A stretch of DNA of 64,000 nucleotides from Terriglobia bacterium (GCA_020073085.1 JAIQFV010000011.1:90153-154152); one strand, 5' to 3'. Counted from the first letter of the stretch, positions 47,417-56,991 are shown. Numbers and translations are program-made. Notes: generated by a model not told the origin, from the sequence alone.

Positions 47417-47491
47417 TTTCTCGAAAAATCTCCCCTTGATCATTGACAGGAGCAATGGTAGGATTCGCTGTCGATAACTGAGGGGAGGAAA

Positions 47492-47821
47492 ATGAGCAAA
47501 CCGACGGATCTGGTTCAGGGGACGCTGGACCTGCTGATCCTCAAGACCCTGGCGCTTGAGCCCATGCACGGGTGGGGCATCGCCCAGCGAATCCGGCAAG
47601 TGTCGATGGAAGTGCTCCAGGTGCATCAGGGGGCGTTGTACCCCGCCCTGCATCGCCTCGAGCAAAGCGGATGGATCCGGGCCAAATGGGGGGAGTCCGA
47701 CAACAATCGCCGCGCCAAGTACTATTCACTCACAGCGGCAGGACGCAAGTACCTGGAGCAGGAGCAAGCCAACTGGCACAGGCTCGCCGCCGCCATCGGC
47801 CTGGTTCTGGAAACGACCTGA
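47492..47821 (+). CDS. PadR-family transcriptional regulator
   Basis: The 109-residue protein has the PadR winged-helix layout: DLVQGTLDLLILKTLALEPMHGWGIAQRI, VHQGALYPALHRLEQSGWI and YYSLTAAGRKYL. This is the short PadR type commonly paired with the large ADOP permeases. A GGGGAGG ribosome site precedes the ATG. The downstream permease starts 270 bp later on the same strand and is its likely target. Ligand unknown. Confidence 0.93.
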   Translation: MSKPTDLVQGTLDLLILKTLALEPMHGWGIAQRIRQVSMEVLQVHQGALYPALHRLEQSGWIRAKWGESDNNRRAKYYSLTAAGRKYLEQEQANWHRLAAAIGLVLETT

Positions 47822-48091
47822 AAGATGGCGAGAGATATCAGGGTTGGGGCGCATCCGGGAATCGGAGGCACAAGAAACGATAATCGATCACACCCGAAAT
47901 TAGTGCGCGTCAGATTCTGGCAGATCCCTGACCGGACACCGTGTGTGGGCCCGGGATCCCAAAGAAAGGGGCCCAGTTGCCGTGGCATATCGCTTTGAGC
48001 GGATGGTAAACCGGTACTATTGATTATGATCTTCCCCCGGATCCAGGACGTTGGATAGGACCGGGCTACTCTACTCCGAGGAGCGAAAACG

Positions 48092-50737
48092 ATGATGCGC
48101 TGGATTTATAAGCTGCCGTTGCGCCTCCGCTCGCTGCTCCGCAAGGACAGCGTTGAGGAAGAACTCGGCGACGAACTCGGCTTCCATTTAGAAAAGCTGG
48201 TGGAGGAAAACGTTGCCAAGGGGATGACCCCGGAGGAAGCCCGACACGCGGCCAGGCGCGAGCTGGGCGGAGTGGAACAGATCAAGGAGGAGTGTCGAGA
48301 TACGCGTCGGGTCAACTACATCGAAGATTTCATACACGATGTCCGATATGGCGTGCGCCAATTACGGCGCAGTCCCGGTTTCACGGCCGTTGCTGTCGTC
48401 ACGCTCGCATTGGGCATCGGGGCCAACACGGCCATTTTCAGCGTGGTGAATGCCGTCCTGCTTCGCCCACTGCCGTACAAAGATCCCTCACAACTGGTTT
48501 GGGCCACCGAGCGCTTTGCATTCAACCACGGCGCCGCTACTGCGGTCAGCCCCGATTTCATTGGGTGGAAGGAAAACAACCGCGTCTTCCAACAGATTGG
48601 AGCGTTCGGAGGAGGCGTTGGTGCCAACATGACGAGGGCGGGCGAGCCCCTCCGCGTCAGCGTCACGAACGTGACCACGGAGCTCTTTCCCATGCTGGGC
48701 GTTCAGCCGATTGTGGGGCGCACGTTTCTGTCTTCAGAAGGCCGGCAGGGTCAGGAGCACGTCGCGCTCCTCAATGAAATGCTGTGGCGCGGGCGCTTTG
48801 GAGCGGAGCCGGCGATTGTGGGAAAGACCGTTCAACTCGATGGAACAGGTTACACCATAGTGGGTGTGATGCCGGCAAGCCTGCGCTACCCCCGGGCGGA
48901 CGTGTGGACGCCTTTTGCACTCAACGGGGAGGCATTTTCACCCCAATCTCCCCGCTTGACACTCCTCACCGTGATCGGGCGCCTCAAGGGCGGGACGACC
49001 CCCGGCCAGGCGGAATCGAATCTCCAATTGATCGCCGAACAAATGAACCGGCAGTATCCGGCCCAGGCGGCGCGCTTTCGATCGAATGTGAGGGTAGAGG
49101 TGATTCGGCTTCATGAACTTTTGGTCCAAAACGTCCGCTCGCTGCTGCTGATTCTCCTGGCCGCAGTGGGGTTCGTCCTGCTGATCGCGTGCGCCAATGT
49201 GGCGAATCTCCTGCTTTCGCGGGGGGTGGCCCGACGCAGGGAGATGGCCGTGCGCGGAGCACTGGGCGCCCGGCGTCTGCGGCTCGTACGGCAGTTGCTG
49301 ACGGAGGGGAGTGTGCTCGCCGCAGCCGGCGGGGGGCTCGGAGTCGTCGCGGGGTTCTGGGCTGCCGATCTCCTCAAGCAACTCATCCCTCCAAATCTTC
49401 CTTCGAACATTCGGCTTGACCCACAGATTCTGTTGTTCGTCGTCGGCCTCGCGTCCCTCGCCGTCATTTTGTTCGGACTTGCGCCCGCCGTGATTACCTC
49501 ACACACCCACGTCAGCGGAGCGCTCAAGGAAGCGGGACAGGGCGCCGGCGGGAGCCGTAACACTCACCGTTTTCGAGGCCTTCTGCTGGTCGGCGAAATT
49601 GCACTGGCGTATGTCCTGTTGATGGGGGCGGGCCTTTTGGCACGAAGCTTTGTCCGGCTCACCGAAGTTGACCTGGGGTTCGAACCGCGTCACTTGCTGG
49701 TTGCGACGGTCCAACGGCCTCGGACCATTGGGTTCGATGCGCCTCAGCACGCCGCTTTCTACCGTGAGGTGCTCGAGCGCGTTCGGGCCTTGCCGGGGGT
49801 CGATGGCGCCGCGGTAACAACGCACTATCCTCTGGGATCAATTCAAAACGCTACTCTGGCGCTGAACATCCAAGGCGCGGGTATTGTCCATCCGGCCCAC
49901 GTGATCTCGGTGGCCGCCATCAGCCCCGATTTCTTTCAGACGATGGGAATCCCATTACTGAAGGGGCGTTCCTTTGGCGACCGTGACTCGCAGGACGCCC
50001 CGCGCGCCGTGGTGCTGAATGAATCCCTGGCGCGGGAGGCCTTCAAAGAAAACAATCCCCTCGGCCAGCGCATCAGCTTCGGAGCACCTGGGGCGCCATG
50101 GTGTGAGGTCGTCGGCGTGGTCTCTGACACGAGGAATTCCGCACTTGATAAATCTCCGCTCCAGGAGATTTACGTGCCGTACGCTCAGCAGCCGTCCTTT
50201 CTCATGAGCGTTCTGATTCGGACCACGGGAGATCCGGCATCCTTGGTCGGCGCCGTCCGGAAGACGGTCCAGGCGGTCGACAAGAATCAACCACTGTCCG
50301 AAGTCGTGACCATGGACGGGATTCTGGCAGAGGCTGTGGCGCCTCAATGGTTCAAGATGATCCTGCTTGGCCTTTTCAGCCTGCTTGCCTTGATTCTTGC
50401 CGCGGTTGGAATTTACGGCCTCATCTCTTACACCGTCATCCAGCGCACCAATGAGATTGGCGTGCGTCTGGCAATGGGAGCGGAGCCAAGGGATGTGCTG
50501 AAGCTGGTTGTTGGGCAGGGTTTGAATTTGACGATGTTGGGCGTCGCCCTGGGTTGGGCGGGGGCCCTGGCGCTGACACGCTTTTTGTCAAGCTTCCTTT
50601 ATGCGGTGAAGCCAACCGACCCGCTGACCTACATTGCCGTCACGCTGGCTTTGACTGTCGTCGGGTTGTTTGCCAGTCTTATTCCCGCGCTCCGGGCGAC
50701 CGGGGTGGATCCGGCGGTGGCCCTGAGATACGAGTAG
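48092..50737 (+). CDS. ADOP-type permease (acidobacterial duplicated orphan permease)
   Basis: The 881-residue protein has a soluble N-terminal domain (about residues 1-75; EELGDELGFHLEKLVEEN, ARRELGGVEQIKEECRD), then two MacB/FtsX halves. The first has DVRYGVRQLRRSPGFTAVAV, a periplasmic domain and three helices around residues 345-465. The second repeats the pattern and ends LIPALRATGVDPAVALRYE. No ATPase gene adjoins it, which is why such permeases are called orphan. The probable role is efflux or envelope mechanotransmission with a distant ATPase; substrate unknown. GGAG precedes the ATG. The family is expanded in Acidobacteriota. Confidence 0.92.
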   Translation: MMRWIYKLPLRLRSLLRKDSVEEELGDELGFHLEKLVEENVAKGMTPEEARHAARRELGGVEQIKEECRDTRRVNYIEDFIHDVRYGVRQLRRSPGFTAVAVVTLALGIGANTAIFSVVNAVLLRPLPYKDPSQLVWATERFAFNHGAATAVSPDFIGWKENNRVFQQIGAFGGGVGANMTRAGEPLRVSVTNVTTELFPMLGVQPIVGRTFLSSEGRQGQEHVALLNEMLWRGRFGAEPAIVGKTVQLDGTGYTIVGVMPASLRYPRADVWTPFALNGEAFSPQSPRLTLLTVIGRLKGGTTPGQAESNLQLIAEQMNRQYPAQAARFRSNVRVEVIRLHELLVQNVRSLLLILLAAVGFVLLIACANVANLLLSRGVARRREMAVRGALGARRLRLVRQLLTEGSVLAAAGGGLGVVAGFWAADLLKQLIPPNLPSNIRLDPQILLFVVGLASLAVILFGLAPAVITSHTHVSGALKEAGQGAGGSRNTHRFRGLLLVGEIALAYVLLMGAGLLARSFVRLTEVDLGFEPRHLLVATVQRPRTIGFDAPQHAAFYREVLERVRALPGVDGAAVTTHYPLGSIQNATLALNIQGAGIVHPAHVISVAAISPDFFQTMGIPLLKGRSFGDRDSQDAPRAVVLNESLAREAFKENNPLGQRISFGAPGAPWCEVVGVVSDTRNSALDKSPLQEIYVPYAQQPSFLMSVLIRTTGDPASLVGAVRKTVQAVDKNQPLSEVVTMDGILAEAVAPQWFKMILLGLFSLLALILAAVGIYGLISYTVIQRTNEIGVRLAMGAEPRDVLKLVVGQGLNLTMLGVALGWAGALALTRFLSSFLYAVKPTDPLTYIAVTLALTVVGLFASLIPALRATGVDPAVALRYE

Positions 50738-50757
50738 GGAAGGAAGGCCCAAGTCCC

Positions 50758-51208
50758 AGACCGTCAGGTCAAAATGACGTCGGGGCGCGGGTTTGAGGGG
50801 AAAGATTCCTTCCAGGACAACGATGTCGATGTTCTCAAACTGATACGTGTGCTTGCGGTACCGGGTTACTGTTTCATTGGTGAAGTCGGCCACCAGGCGA
50901 AGACTCCGATTCTTAATGAGGGGTTCGATGAGCTGCTCGAACATCCCTTCGAAGCGGATGGCATGTGCATGGAAATGCTCCGCGGGATTCTCCGGATTAA
51001 AACGCCTTGACGGCAGATTCAACCATCCGTCCACGCCGATATTTGCGGCACGAACACCACGCTTTGCAAGCTCATTAACAATCTGCACCGTCAGATATCC
51101 TTTTCCGCTTCCATCAATTCCTGTGACGCCAACCAAGAGGCTTCGCTCGAGTGGCACCTCCTGCCTTTTGAGCAATATTCTGTCGACGGTTTGAAGGTGG
51201 ACAGGCAT
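50758..51208 (-). pseudogene. 3'-truncated uridine kinase-like P-loop gene
   Basis: From the ATG at 51208 about 150 codons read as a uridine kinase-type protein: Walker A GVTGIDGSGKG, VDGWLNLPSRRFNPENPAEHFH and VVLEGIFPLKPAPRRHFDLTVW. Homology then stops abruptly at 50758, and the frame continues to 50588 only as the antisense of the ADOP gene. Full-length relatives continue for about 60 residues beyond FDLTVW. The break lies 20 bp past the end of the ADOP gene, so the cassette border seems to have cut this gene. Confidence 0.7.
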
Positions 51209-51292
51209 TGGTTGAGTTCCCCGCGATGTGAAGCAATCCTGGTCACTTATCGAATATGTTGCCGGTTGGGGCACTTCGGGAACTGCGGTCTT

Positions 51293-51416
51293 CATGCTTT
51301 GGTAGCCGGGATCCCGTTCTTTGGGATCCCGGGTTTTTCCATTAATTGGGAGCGCTGGCGAACTTCAGGGAAAAGCCCGCGATCCCAAAGAACGGGATCG
51401 TGGCTACCAAGGCATG
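51293..51416. mobile_element. MITE-like element, copy 2
   Basis: This unit of about 124 bp has 36-bp terminal inverted repeats (51293-51328 and 51381-51416) that match at 33 positions and contain TTGGTAGCC and GATCCCGTTCTTTGGGATC. Its right half matches copy 1 at 37367-37462. It has no gene. It lies in the gap between the truncated kinase and the SGL-type gene, close to the cassette border. Confidence 0.65.
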
Positions 51417-51436
51417 TGTAACGCAGGCGCCTTTGC

Positions 51437-53101
51437 CTAGTGGCTCGGTTGAGGGGCCCCGATGGCCCGGGGGATCTGATATGGCTGGATGCCCGGGATA
51501 TTCAGTCGCATCCGGTACAAGCCGCTCCGCGCGCACAGGTAGAGCGTTTTGCCGTCCTCGTCGCCCCAGGCCATGTTGTGCGGATGCTTGGGCGCAATGA
51601 TGGTACCCAGATGTTTTCCTTCCGGCGAGAGGACCCACAACCCGCCGGGCCCCGAGACGTACAGGTTGCCCTGCCGATCGACTTTCATGCCATCCAGGGC
51701 ATCTTCACCCGGGGCGTCGGTCATATCGAAAAAGACCCTTCCATTCGCCAGCGTGCCATCCGCCTTCGCTTCATACCGCGTCACAATCTTCTTCTTGTCA
51801 TCCCAGTTGGTCACATAGAGGTATTTTTCATCGGGCGAGAAGGCGATGCCATTGGGTCCTTCTAAATCGGTGCTGATCAGTTGGAGTTTGCCCTTGTAAA
51901 GTGAATAGACTCCACTGAAGGGCAACTCCTTTCTGGGATCCTTGAAGAACTTCGGAAGCCCGAACGGAGGATCGGTGAAATAGAGCGTTCCGTCGGAGCG
52001 GTAGACCAGGTCGTTGGGACTGTTGAGCCGTTTTCCTTGATATTGGTCAGCAAGCACCGTCTCAGTCCCATCCTTCTCCAACCGCGAGACTCGATGGTTC
52101 CCGTGTTCATTAATAGTGAGTTTTCCGTCCGGGTCGAGCGTCAGGCCGTTCGATCCCGGCTGCCCATACTCGGCAATGTCCGCGCCGGAGTACCCGCTCG
52201 GGGTGCGAAATACCTCGAGGGCGCCCGCATTGTTTCCATGCGGCGTGTACTTATAAATGATATTGCTGTTCGGGTCGCTGAAGAGCAGGTGATTTCCATC
52301 GGAGATCCAGATCGGACCCTCGGTGAATTTGAATCCCTCGGCGAGCTTAAAAATCTTCGGATTGGGGCCGACGATGGCGTCAATGGCCGGATCTTTCCGG
52401 ACCACTTCAACATTCACTTCGCTTGGAGGGATCGCGACGGGTCCCGGTTTCACTTTGTAAAAATCGAGCTTCGCGTACCGCATCCAAATGAAATTTGTCG
52501 GTGGGTTCGAGAGCGGCCCGTTGATCCCAAAGACAGCGAGTTGAATCTTCTGCCCGGGCTGGACATTGCGCCCGAGAACGAGACGGTTCGGGGCATTCCA
52601 TCCATTGATAACAGATCCTCCCCTTTGTCCCAGGGTGCGCGCCAGTTCGCCGTCCACCCAAATCTCCGCATAATCGTCGATCGAAGTTTCAAACACTACC
52701 ATGGCATCAGTCGGATCAAAGGTGCCGACCCGGTCTGGAATGGTTAGATTGATTCGGTACCAGTTGAAGCACATCCGGCCGGTCGATCGGCGCTGGCTCA
52801 GGGTAGTGGGGTTTATCGCTTCCCACTTGGAATCGTCAAACTCGACCCCTCCTGCATGCGGGGTATAGTCATAGGTCTTAATGGCCGACCCGGTCGGCTG
52901 ACCATCCGAACCAGGGGCCTTGAAATCCACCTCGACAATCCGGGTGTCGCTGTAGCGCCATTCCCCTTTGACCAGTCGAACACCCTCGCCAGTGGCGAGA
53001 TCGATGGAAGCCATGGCCTCTCCAGTGGGGACATCTGCACTCCCTGTGAGTGTTATGTTTCCAAGGAGCAAGGCCAGCATCAAAAACTTTGCGATCCTCA
53101 T
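51437..53101 (-). CDS. exported SMP-30/gluconolactonase-like protein with N-terminal beta-sandwich
   Basis: The 554-residue protein has a signal peptide (LMLALLLGNITLTGSA). Residues about 60-220 form a jelly-roll, galactose-binding-like domain (FNWYRINLTIPDRV, DDYAEIWVDGELAR). Residues about 245-545 are a six-bladed propeller of the SGL type: FTEGPIWISDGNHLLFSD, GSNGLTLDPDGKL, RLNSPNDLVYRSDGTLYFTDPPFGL (in blocks) and GPNGIAFSPDEKYLYVTNWD. These carry the usual Glu, Asn and Asp metal ligands. It should hydrolyse lactones in the periplasm, possibly gluconolactone from oxidative sugar use, but family members vary. Confidence 0.85.
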   Translation of the reverse strand: MRIAKFLMLALLLGNITLTGSADVPTGEAMASIDLATGEGVRLVKGEWRYSDTRIVEVDFKAPGSDGQPTGSAIKTYDYTPHAGGVEFDDSKWEAINPTTLSQRRSTGRMCFNWYRINLTIPDRVGTFDPTDAMVVFETSIDDYAEIWVDGELARTLGQRGGSVINGWNAPNRLVLGRNVQPGQKIQLAVFGINGPLSNPPTNFIWMRYAKLDFYKVKPGPVAIPPSEVNVEVVRKDPAIDAIVGPNPKIFKLAEGFKFTEGPIWISDGNHLLFSDPNSNIIYKYTPHGNNAGALEVFRTPSGYSGADIAEYGQPGSNGLTLDPDGKLTINEHGNHRVSRLEKDGTETVLADQYQGKRLNSPNDLVYRSDGTLYFTDPPFGLPKFFKDPRKELPFSGVYSLYKGKLQLISTDLEGPNGIAFSPDEKYLYVTNWDDKKKIVTRYEAKADGTLANGRVFFDMTDAPGEDALDGMKVDRQGNLYVSGPGGLWVLSPEGKHLGTIIAPKHPHNMAWGDEDGKTLYLCARSGLYRMRLNIPGIQPYQIPRAIGAPQPSH

Positions 53102-53134
53102 GGGACCTGCTTTCTAAGATATTTTCTGCGCGCT

Positions 53135-53171
53135 CTGTGTCTCTGCGGTCCTATTTACCGCAGAGACACAG
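53135..53171. repeat. perfect 15-bp palindrome
   Basis: CTGTGTCTCTGCGGT (53135-53149) pairs with its exact complement (53157-53171) around a 7-nt loop, 4 bp after the end of the HbpS-cupin gene. Sequences of this kind are repeated in many environmental genomes. It may be a REP-like unit that also acts as an mRNA 3' hairpin. Confidence 0.6.
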
Positions 53172-53174
53172 ACG

Positions 53175-54053
53175 CTATCTGGCTTTGACCACGTAATACA
53201 GGAAGGGATTGGTCACTTCTTTGAACCAGTGGGGAGTCCCCGCGGGAACGATGATGACGTCCCCCTTGTTGAGTTTTCGAGTTTCGCCGCCACTGATTTC
53301 TTTTCCGCGGATCTCGTCGGGCGCGATGGTCTTCTCCTCCACGACGCTTCCGCCCGTCACGAAGGTCGCCGTGCCATCCAGCACGTAGATGATGTCGGCG
53401 TCCTTGGTATGGACTTCGGCCATCCCCGCGTTTTCGCGGCGACTGGCGTGCACCATGTATTTGTCACTGTCCTTGAATAAGACCGCCCCCTTGGCAAAGG
53501 CATCGTCCACCATGTTTTTTTCAAAGTAAGAGACGGGCGGCGACTGGCTTCGCAATGATGCCGTGGCGGCTTCCTTGAAAACACTGGCTCCGGCGATGGC
53601 CAGCTCTTCATCTTGCTGTGCGCTGGAGGCGCCGCTGACGCCCACTCCGCCAATGACCTGCCCTTCATAGACAATGGGGATCCCGCCTTGCAGCGGTGTA
53701 AAGTCATCGAGCGCGATCATTGCGGTCCGCCCGTTCTTGATGATCTCTTCGAAGGCGCGGGTGGGGTGCTTGAACAATACGGCCGTCCGCGCTTTGCCGA
53801 TGGAGATGCGGGCGCCTGCCGCAAAGGTATTGTCAATCCGCTCGAGCGCCATCAAATTCCCGCCCTCATCAACAACCGCAATGACTCCTCCCGGGGCGTT
53901 GAGCCTTTTGGCCTCGGCCATCGAAGCGGCGATGACCTTTCTGGCTCCGTCCAGAGTCAGCGTCTTCCTGTCCGCGATCTGGCCTAAGCTTAGGGTGGCC
54001 GTCACGAGTATCGCAACCGCCGAAACCATTGCAATCTTGTTAAGCGATTTCAT
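53175..54053 (-). CDS. exported HbpS/GlcG-like (DUF336) and cupin fusion protein
   Basis: The 292-residue protein has a signal peptide (VSAVAILVTATLSLGQ). Residues about 35-165 are an HbpS/GlcG domain with GGVIAVVDEGGNLMALERID, QGGIPIVYEGQVIGGVGVSGA and QDEELAIAGASVF. Residues about 195-290 form a cupin with VHTKDADIIYVLDGTATFVTGG (in part) and GDVIIVPAGTPHWFKEV. HbpS domains bind haem degradation products or flavin-like ligands; the cupin may be catalytic or structural. The fusion suggests a periplasmic sensor or enzyme. Substrate unknown. Confidence 0.83.
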   Translation of the reverse strand: MKSLNKIAMVSAVAILVTATLSLGQIADRKTLTLDGARKVIAASMAEAKRLNAPGGVIAVVDEGGNLMALERIDNTFAAGARISIGKARTAVLFKHPTRAFEEIIKNGRTAMIALDDFTPLQGGIPIVYEGQVIGGVGVSGASSAQQDEELAIAGASVFKEAATASLRSQSPPVSYFEKNMVDDAFAKGAVLFKDSDKYMVHASRRENAGMAEVHTKDADIIYVLDGTATFVTGGSVVEEKTIAPDEIRGKEISGGETRKLNKGDVIIVPAGTPHWFKEVTNPFLYYVVKAR

Positions 54054-54179
54054 GAGCGCTCCTTTTCTCCTGTTGATCCCGCTTTAAAAGAGGAGGCGTC
54101 TCGCCGTCGTCGATGCTGGATTCCGGATTCTCCGTAGGCAGGACGCCTCCGCTCCAAATGAAGTCCATGGACTTTTCCT

Positions 54180-54596
54180 TTACTTTACCGGGGCACTAAA
54201 CGAGGCTTCCCCGAGCAGGACCTCTGCAAAGGAACACCAGATCTGAACTTTCGCCACGTCGGGGATGTAAGCCGGCAGCGTGATGCTCTTCAGGTACCGA
54301 TCGCCCTTGACTCGCAACTTGTCCAGCAGATAGACGTTCCCCTTGGAGTCCACTACCTGCCAGTGCGGATCCGGGGTGTCGGGAGGTACAAAATCATCCG
54401 ACAGAGTCAGTACATTTTTGTTGCCTTGCTTGGTATGGGCGACTGTGCCCGTGTTGGCTTTGACGCCTGCGAATGGGCTGCTGGTATGCATGTCCTGTGC
54501 AATGCTTGCGCTCGCCGTCAGGATCCCGACGGCAATCACCAGGGAAAGCAGAAGAGGGAAAATCTTGCTAACTGAATTGCTCTTTGCTGATTTCAT
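54180..54596 (-). CDS. exported DM13-like protein
   Basis: The 138-residue protein has a signal peptide (ILTASASIAQ). The rest resembles one DM13-type unit: GNKNVLTLSDDFVPPDTPDPHWQVV near the front and PDVAKVQIWCSFAEVLLGEASF at the end, the latter matching VTIWCRRFGVNFATAPL in the next gene. DM13 domains carry a conserved cysteine and are proposed to act in redox or electron transfer. It is encoded 244 bp from the double-DM13 gene; the gap shows no gene. Confidence 0.72.
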   Translation of the reverse strand: MKSAKSNSVSKIFPLLLSLVIAVGILTASASIAQDMHTSSPFAGVKANTGTVAHTKQGNKNVLTLSDDFVPPDTPDPHWQVVDSKGNVYLLDKLRVKGDRYLKSITLPAYIPDVAKVQIWCSFAEVLLGEASFSAPVK

Positions 54597-54840
54597 TAAT
54601 TCATCCTCCGTTGTGTGTTGAGTGAGTTAGAACAATCTTTACTGAATCTGAACCGCGACCAGCGTGAACCAAAATCGATCCCCATTTGGAAGCCAGGAAT
54701 GAGGGAAGCAGGCGATGAATCCGTCCCTTCTCCAGGAGGCCCATCGGGTGGAATATCAAGTGTTTTCATCTCCTTTATTCCCGGCTTCCCAATCATTGTT
54801 TGCATGTGTCCGCACAATTCCTTTCATTCAACCCTGAATC

Positions 54841-55719
54841 TTACGACCCCTGTGTGGGCGAAAGCGGCGCTGTCGCAAAATTGACCCCGAACCGACGGCA
54901 CCAGATCGTAACGGCGCGATACTTGCTCAAATCGACATTGGCTGGGAGCTCGTAGTTTTGGTCTCCAATGTTCCCTTTGAGCGCCCCTACTTGAATGAAG
55001 CCGGCGGCCTTGACGGTGTCGCTGTCGCGCGCATCGCTCGTGGCGACCAAATAGACCTGGACGTCGGGGCCATTTGAAGTTTCAAAATTCGTGAAGCGCA
55101 GCACGCGGTTGCCGTCTGCCAGCTGATAGACCGTGGCTTCGCCTGCGCCTTTGTGCGCCACATCATGGAAGTGCCCCGAAAAAAGGGCTTGTGTGGCCGG
55201 CGTGGCCGATGCGGCGACCATATTGCCCTGGGCCGGTGAGAGGGGCGCTGTCGCGAAATTCACACCAAACCGCCGGCACCAGATCGTGACGGCGCGGTAC
55301 TTGTTCAGGTCAGCGTCCGCCGGCACCTCGTAGTTCTGGTCTCCGATGTTTCCCTTGAGGGCGCCGATGGGGAGGAACCCCGCCGTCTTGACTGTCTCGC
55401 TGTCCCGCGCATCGGCGGCGGCCACGAGGTAGACCTGAACGTCAGGCCCGTTCGAGGTTTCAAATCCGGTGAAACGCAACACGCGCTTTCCCTCCTGCAG
55501 TTGATAAATGGAGGCCTCGCCGACGCCTTTATGGGCCCCATCATGGAATTGACCGGCGAGGAGGAGTCTGGAACTGGAACCGGTCGAAGCGGCCATCCCG
55601 GAAGGAAAGGATTCGTTGACCTTGGCGTTGATGAAGAGACGCTCGGGCCGGAAGGCAATCCAGGCGCCCACGCCCAGAACGAGGATGAGTAATCCGATAA
55701 TCAGTTTTCTTTTTTGCAT
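54841..55719 (-). CDS. membrane-anchored protein with two tandem DM13 domains
   Basis: The 292-residue protein has an N-terminal anchor (LIIGLLILVLGVGAWIAF). Two units at about 52-165 and 178-290 are nearly identical: GQFHDGAHKGVGEASIYQL and GHFHDVAHKGAGEATVYQL; FETSNGPDVQVYLVA twice; GALKGNIGDQNYE twice; VTIWCRRFGVNFATAPLSP twice. Each has one conserved Cys in the IWC motif. The repeat is recent enough to be clear at DNA level. Probable extracytoplasmic redox or adhesion role; not established. Confidence 0.85.
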   Translation of the reverse strand: MQKRKLIIGLLILVLGVGAWIAFRPERLFINAKVNESFPSGMAASTGSSSRLLLAGQFHDGAHKGVGEASIYQLQEGKRVLRFTGFETSNGPDVQVYLVAAADARDSETVKTAGFLPIGALKGNIGDQNYEVPADADLNKYRAVTIWCRRFGVNFATAPLSPAQGNMVAASATPATQALFSGHFHDVAHKGAGEATVYQLADGNRVLRFTNFETSNGPDVQVYLVATSDARDSDTVKAAGFIQVGALKGNIGDQNYELPANVDLSKYRAVTIWCRRFGVNFATAPLSPTQGS

Positions 55720-55782
55720 TGTGGAAACTCCTTTTCAGTTCATTCTTGATTCGTTGTGTCCGCCGCCGGCGGACGGTTTAGG

Positions 55783-56589
55783 TTAAATAGAGACATCAGA
55801 TTCCTGTTTTTGCATATAGCCGCACCGGAAGATGCAGCGTTTGTTGTTGTGATGATTCAGTTTTGCGCACAGCACGGACGAACGCCCTTTGAAATAAAGG
55901 TAGATTTCCCCTGCAGAAAGCATCCCCAGCGGAGGGGCCGTGAAATAGATCCAGAGGGCTGTCCACAGTTGCGCCACCACGGCGGACCCAAGAGTCCGCG
56001 CGGGATTCATGCTCATCCCCGAGATAGGGGATTCGAAGGTAATGTAGGTGGCCACCAGTCCTCCGGCGAACAAGCCAGTGTACCGGGACAAGTTCTGATG
56101 GTTGGAGGTCGTCAACACGACGGTCATGAGGCCGAACGAAATGATCAATTCTGCGACGAAGGCCTCAGCGACTCCGTTCATTCCCGGAACAGTGACCGCA
56201 TGATTGACCTGCGGATCCATCACCACATGCCCCAGGAGAGCCGAGGAAACCAACACGCCCATCACCCCCCCGCAAAACTGCGCGATGACATAGAAAAGCG
56301 CGTCCCAGGATTTCATTTTTCCGAGTCTGAGAAAGGTCAGGGTCACCGCGGGATTGAAGTGGGCTCCCGACTGTTTTCCCCAGGGTGAATGGATGAGTGC
56401 GATCGCCGTGGTACCCATGGCGAGGCCCATGAGGAGACGCCGCAAGAGGGGATCAGCGATAGCCGAGGACACGGGAGAACCCGGATACTGCAAGATGGAG
56501 GCGAATAGACATGCGGAAATCATGAAGATCCCCAATTCCCCCGCTTCCATCAGATATTCGGGCCAATGTTGTTTCAGTGCAGAATTCAT
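55783..56589 (-). CDS. MIP-family aquaporin with cysteine-rich C-terminus
   Basis: The 268-residue protein has six helices and both pore motifs, HFNPAVT and SMNPART. The second half-helix context (SGMSMNPARTLGSAVV) fits a water or small-solute channel. The C-terminus is extended by a short motif CAKLNHHNNKRCIFRCGY, which may bind zinc; related aquaporins from soil bacteria share this tail. Signal and selectivity cannot be fixed. A gap of 582 bp separates it from the next gene upstream. Confidence 0.9.
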   Translation of the reverse strand: MNSALKQHWPEYLMEAGELGIFMISACLFASILQYPGSPVSSAIADPLLRRLLMGLAMGTTAIALIHSPWGKQSGAHFNPAVTLTFLRLGKMKSWDALFYVIAQFCGGVMGVLVSSALLGHVVMDPQVNHAVTVPGMNGVAEAFVAELIISFGLMTVVLTTSNHQNLSRYTGLFAGGLVATYITFESPISGMSMNPARTLGSAVVAQLWTALWIYFTAPPLGMLSAGEIYLYFKGRSSVLCAKLNHHNNKRCIFRCGYMQKQESDVSI

Positions 56590-56991
56590 TGCGTTCCTCA
56601 GTCTTCAAAATTCTGAAATTCAGCCGGAACCCCATCCAGCCCGACGCCAACTTCTCGTCGAAGTCGCCTCGTTCCCACCAATTCATTCCTTGATTTTCAC
56701 TTCTCTAATCACAGGACGGCTAAGAAATATTCCAAGGTTGGGAGAAATCCTTTGAATGGGAAGTGGAACAGGGGTTGATGTGAGAACAAGGGGAGAGCGT
56801 CGATCGGCGGGTACTTATGAGAAAAGTGGATTGTAGGGACTCAAGGGGGCCGACCACGAATAGCTTTGGTAGCCTCCCCGATAGGTCGGGGCGGGCTTTT
56901 GCCATCAACGGTGGAAAGCCCCCGCTCCTCCGCCCGGGTGGACGGTTCGGGGGATGAAAGGAACTCTTCTTGTTGGTTGGAATCGGAGAAT

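Noticed and set aside
50588..50757. C-terminal part of the uridine kinase-like frame
   Set aside because: It is the antisense of the ADOP gene end and has no kinase homology; the frame is open by chance after the break at 50758.
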